NCBI GenBank assembly: GCA_019677205.1
Contig: JAAMXY010001569.1
Location: 1 to 12,151 of the forward strand
Source of the DNA: Pinguiococcus pyrenoidosus
Lineage: Eukaryota > Sar > Pinguiophyceae > Pinguiochrysidales > Pinguiochrysidaceae
DNA length: 12,151 bases
Direction of reading: 5' to 3'
In this document: in pieces, positions 9,873 to 12,151 of the stretch
How the letters are laid out: each line of letters starts with the position of its first letter
How positions within the stretch are numbered: the stretch's first letter is position 1
Translations under genes and position numbers: made by a program
The notes under the pieces: generated by a model
The model's input: the letters and a program-made list of their open reading frames with translations, nothing else
Told to the model about the DNA's origin: nothing
The model's database searches: none

Positions 9873-10908
9873 TCACCATCCTCCGCCGAGCCAGAGCATG
9901 GACAGGGGTTGCAAGACCGCGCACCCAAGCACCACGAGGCTCCGCTGGCTTGGGTCCACCCCCGGGGGAGTGCTCACCGCCTGCGCGAACGTCTTCAGCG
10001 AGAAGTAGCCCAGAGCGCCCGCCATGTACATCAGAAAAAGGTAGAAGCCCATGCTGCCGAAGACCAGGGACGCGATGGTGATCACGCACAGGCTGAAGTA
10101 TTTGTAGCCCATGTATGCGTAGAGGTCGAGGGACGGCACCGACAGCTGCGTGAAGAAGAGGACGCCGTACATCACCACCATCAGCAGCGCATCCGCCACC
10201 GCGCACGACGTCATCACCCTCTGCAGCACATCCGGACTGAACTTGCCAGCGGTGCCCTTGAGAAACCCCGTCACCAGCACGAAGGTGACCAACGCCATGA
10301 GCGGGATGTACAGATCCGGCGCGTTCTCATCCTCCATCGGACGCGCATACTTCTTGGCCACATCTCCATCGCTGACCCCCTCCCGCGCCCAGCGCTTCTT
10401 TCGGAAGGGGAAGAGCAGCACGATGAGCTTCCGCACGACGTAGCTGTTGTTCACGCTGAAGTAGTACTGCAGACTGTGGTAGAAGCTGCTCAAGCCCGGC
10501 ATCACGCTGTTCACTGGAGAGAAGCTTCCTCGGTGCAAGTTCCACAGCTGCTCCGTTGCCTTGGCCCCCAACTGCATCATCTGCGGGTCCTGGAAAAGGC
10601 CCTGTCCCTGCTGTGCCGGCGCTCCCTACGTCGACGGAGCAAAGAAGGCAGCGCGGGGTCAGTACTTTCGCTTCTGTCCACTTCCACAGGCCTACGCTCT
10701 CGCGCCTTTTCTCCACGCATGCCTGTGTGGGAACACTTGCAGCTGCTCAGCCCTTCATCTTTTCACTTCGCACCTGAGGCTGCGCCGCCTGTGGCGTCTG
10801 CGAAGAGTACTCTCCGGACGGGTTGGCCCCCCCCGAGCTCATGGGTGCATGCGGGTGCGCTCCGAAGGCAGTGCCATGGGACTGGCCCATTTGGTTGTAG
10901 AAGGCCAT
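9873..10908 (-). CDS. YIF1: YIF1 family ER-Golgi membrane protein, two exons
   Basis: Yif1 works with Yip1 and Rab/Ypt GTPases in budding and docking of ER-to-Golgi vesicles. Exon 1 is 10908-10774 (45 codons) and exon 2 is 10589-9873 (238 codons plus TGA), giving 283 aa against about 290-310 for the family. Exon 1 encodes a Gly/Ser/Pro/Gln-rich cytosolic tail starting MAFYNQMGQS. Exon 2 opens DPQMMQLGAKA, the counterpart of the family's DP-containing motif, then YYFSVNNSYVVRKL (87-100) and NAPDLYIP (134-141), both diagnostic. About five hydrophobic segments follow, near 139-155, 170-192, 207-225, 226-241 and 261-279, with a GYKYF motif between the second and third. ATG 10908 is followed by GCC, giving a G at +4, and no other in-frame ATG precedes it nearby. 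The protein ends right after the last membrane segment. Confidence 0.93.
10590..10773 (-). other. intron in YIF1 (184 nt, phase 0)
   Basis: The donor is CAGCCTCAG|GTGCGA at 10773 and the acceptor CCTTTTCCAG|GACCCG at 10590. A TACTGAC branch-like word lies on the gene strand at 10665-10659, about 70 nt before the acceptor. Both sides are in phase 0 and the join gives the family order of a low-complexity tail, then DP, then the conserved core. Confidence 0.85.
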
Positions 10909-11068
10909 GGGGCACTGCAGCTCGACACAAACGCTCTTTGTGGCGCGGACGGAACGCAAGCAGCCGCCAGCACGGCGTGTTTCTCAAGAGAGGCGAAGTA
11001 GAGCTTGCAGAATATGGACAGAGAGACCTCCTTGAAAAATGGCCAATCGAAGCAAGGAGCTCTATATT

Positions 11069-11133
11069 TTGAAATATTTTATTCTCCAAAATATGGTATT
11101 GAAACGTAATGCATATCGAAACAAATATTTCAA
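11069..11133. repeat. 11-bp inverted repeat in AT-rich island
   Basis: TTGAAATATTT (11069-11079) and its exact reverse complement AAATATTTCAA (11123-11133) flank 43 nt of AT-rich sequence. The flanking bases are also AT-rich compared with the GC-rich surroundings. A function as a promoter element, matrix attachment site or replication element is only a possibility. Confidence 0.6.
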
Positions 11134-12042
11134 TGTGTTTCTGAAAAATGTTCATTTTCGAAGGGTCTTGGTTTCGCGGTTTTTTTCCTTTCCCTTTTCC
11201 GAACCTCCGCATCTTACGTCTGACGTGTGCAATGCTTGTGTGCGTGATGAGTGTATGAAAAAGTGTAGTCGACGATTTCCTATGGATCGTTTCGCACACT
11301 TGAGGCTTGTGCTCTTCTTGCAGCTTGCATTCGAAGCCTTCATGATCCGTGCGCTACGCACGGGCGAGCGGCGCGGGCGGCAAAAAAAAAAAATCTGCTG
11401 GCTCTGGCTGGCTAGCAGTGGCTGGTGTAGCGATGAGCTGGCTGAGGTGAGCGAGCGCGATGCCTCCTCTTCACGCCGGTCCTGCCAGCGCACAAGGAAG
11501 ATCAGCAACGGCCTCCGCTGGGCATGCTGCTGTGCTTGCGCCAAGTGTTCTGCCGAAAGATCCCATGTCCAAACAGATCCCAGCTCCGATGCTCTGGCAG
11601 GCAAGCCAGAACCGGTGAAAAGCCCAACCGTCCGGAGGTCTCAGCTGATCGGACTCCGGGAGCGCGGCTACCGGAGAAGTCCGTTGCCCGCCCATTCCCG
11701 TTCGAATCGCGCAGCCATGGTATGCGAGGCTTGAGAAACGGAAACCGTTACCGTTAGGAAAGCATTCCCTTCGCAACGTACCGGGGCTTCTGCGCCGCTG
11801 TGATTCAGCTGTCACAAGCGATTTCTCCATCACGGTACCCGCGGTGTTCGGCGCGTTTCCCTTCTGTTACCGTTTTCGAACTTTGAAGCCAACAAGATCC
11901 CGCTGCGGAGCTGTGGCACAGCTGCCGCAAGGCCCGTGACGGGCCGCCACTGGCGGGAACACCCCATGGATTTCGAACGGCCGCGGGATCCCGAGAGAAA
12001 CCCCTCCCGCTCAGACTGCCGCTCCCCGCGCTCCCGCCGCCT

Positions 12043-12063
12043 ATCGCCCTCAGATCGCCCTCA
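12043..12063 (+). repeat. tandem ATCGCCCTCA duplication in actin 5' leader
   Basis: Two copies of ATCGCCCTCA (12043-12052 and 12054-12063), separated by a single G, lie 12 nt before the actin ATG within a pyrimidine-rich leader. It is probably part of the 5' untranslated region. Confidence 0.75.
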
Positions 12064-12075
12064 AGCTCAAGCACC

Positions 12076-12151
12076 ATGGCTGACGAAGAAGTACAAGCTC
12101 TCGTTGTTGACAACGGCTCCGGCATGTGCAAGGCCGGCTTCGCCGGTGACG
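12076..12151 (+). CDS. ACT: actin, 5' end only (cut by window edge)
   Basis: Only 25 codons plus one base are visible. They read [20 protein letters not shown] then GFAGD, the unmistakable N-terminus of conventional actin, including the first nucleotide-phosphate loop DNGSGMCK. Actin forms microfilaments for motility, trafficking and division. The ATG lies in a CACCATGG context. No intron interrupts the visible part; later exons cannot be judged. A close actin-related protein is unlikely with this exact start. Confidence 0.97.
   Translation, partial: MADEEVQALVVDNGSGMCKAGFAGD

Larger units (their letters stand above)
10909..12075. promoter_or_regulatory. divergent promoter region, YIF1 / actin
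   Basis: This 1.17-kb spacer is the largest non-genic stretch in the window. It holds a CCAAT (11043-11047), an AT-rich island (about 11030-11165), a 12-A run (11382-11393), five TTCGAA palindromes, two copies of GTTACCGTT (11747-11755, 11866-11874) and an 11-bp duplication right before the actin ATG. A 231-codon ATG-initiated frame runs at 11039-11734 but looks noncoding: it is Arg/Ser/Cys-rich, has no recognisable domain and crosses the A run. I see no tRNA or other RNA gene. Confidence 0.5.

Noticed and set aside
9768-11072. 434-codon + strand frame across YIF1 and its intron
   Set aside because: It starts at TTG, is antisense to a recognised gene, crosses exon-intron borders and has no motif.
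10763-11299. 178-codon - strand frame covering the YIF1 5' region
   Set aside because: It overlaps YIF1 exon 1 in another frame and runs through the AT-rich island. There is no family resemblance.
11690-11720. Possible tRNA B-box (GTTCGAATC)
   Set aside because: The flanking bases do not form a T-stem, and I found no A-box or acceptor stem at the right distance. The same applies to the TTCGAAC words near 11875 and 11972.
11039-11734. 231-codon ATG-started frame in the YIF1-actin spacer
   Set aside because: The composition is Arg/Ser/Cys-rich and uneven, it crosses a 12-A run, and no domain is recognised. A lineage-specific gene cannot be fully excluded without RNA data.

Overview
This window is nuclear DNA from a eukaryote, almost certainly a GC-rich protist or alga. 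It carries beta-tubulin, the first codons of actin, a mitochondrial porin and a Golgi Yif1-type protein. Three genes carry short GT-AG introns (about 71, 184 and 190 nt), and there are no Shine-Dalgarno-led operons. The beta-tubulin has features I associate from memory with heterokont (stramenopile) tubulins: a Cys238-Cys239 pair, Cys248, and FMIGFAPL. The actin start ([22 protein letters not shown]) is common in chromists. I favour a stramenopile, with low to moderate confidence, and name no species. I found no mobile element, CRISPR array, tRNA, rRNA or bacterial-type system.

Layout, left to right: (1) TRM11 tRNA guanine-10 methyltransferase, +, cut by the left edge (2-1186); (2) glutathione reductase, - (1293-2837), tail-to-tail with TRM11; (3) DHHC palmitoyltransferase, + (3417-4802), head-to-head with glutathione reductase; (4) an RmlD/MAT2B-like extended SDR, + (5068-6084); (5) a two-exon VDAC-type porin, - (6280-7295), tail-to-tail with the SDR; (6) a two-exon beta-tubulin, + (8181-9714), head-to-head with the porin; (7) a two-exon YIF1, - (9873-10908), tail-to-tail with tubulin; (8) actin, + (12076 to the right edge), head-to-head with YIF1. 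Strands largely alternate, so 5' regions are shared as three divergent spacers of about 0.6, 0.9 and 1.2 kb, and 3' ends meet in three convergent gaps of about 100-200 bp.

The genes do not form one pathway. They are housekeeping functions: tRNA modification, thiol redox, protein lipidation, nucleotide-sugar or AdoMet-related SDR, mitochondrial metabolite channel, ER-Golgi traffic and cytoskeleton. Several obvious open frames begin at GTG or TTG. For the porin, YIF1 and tubulin I rebuilt the start by finding an upstream exon with matching phase. For glutathione reductase and the DHHC enzyme I moved the start to the first in-frame ATG.

The points most worth a second look are: the natural Tyr167/Gln198 and cysteine-rich drug-site region of beta-tubulin; an 8-bp tandem repeat between porin and tubulin; a cluster of TTCGAA palindromes and other repeats upstream of actin; a long charged insert in TRM11 whose length also fits an in-frame intron; a degenerate glycine motif in the SDR; and an extra N-terminal membrane segment in the DHHC enzyme. 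I see no convincing previously undescribed system.
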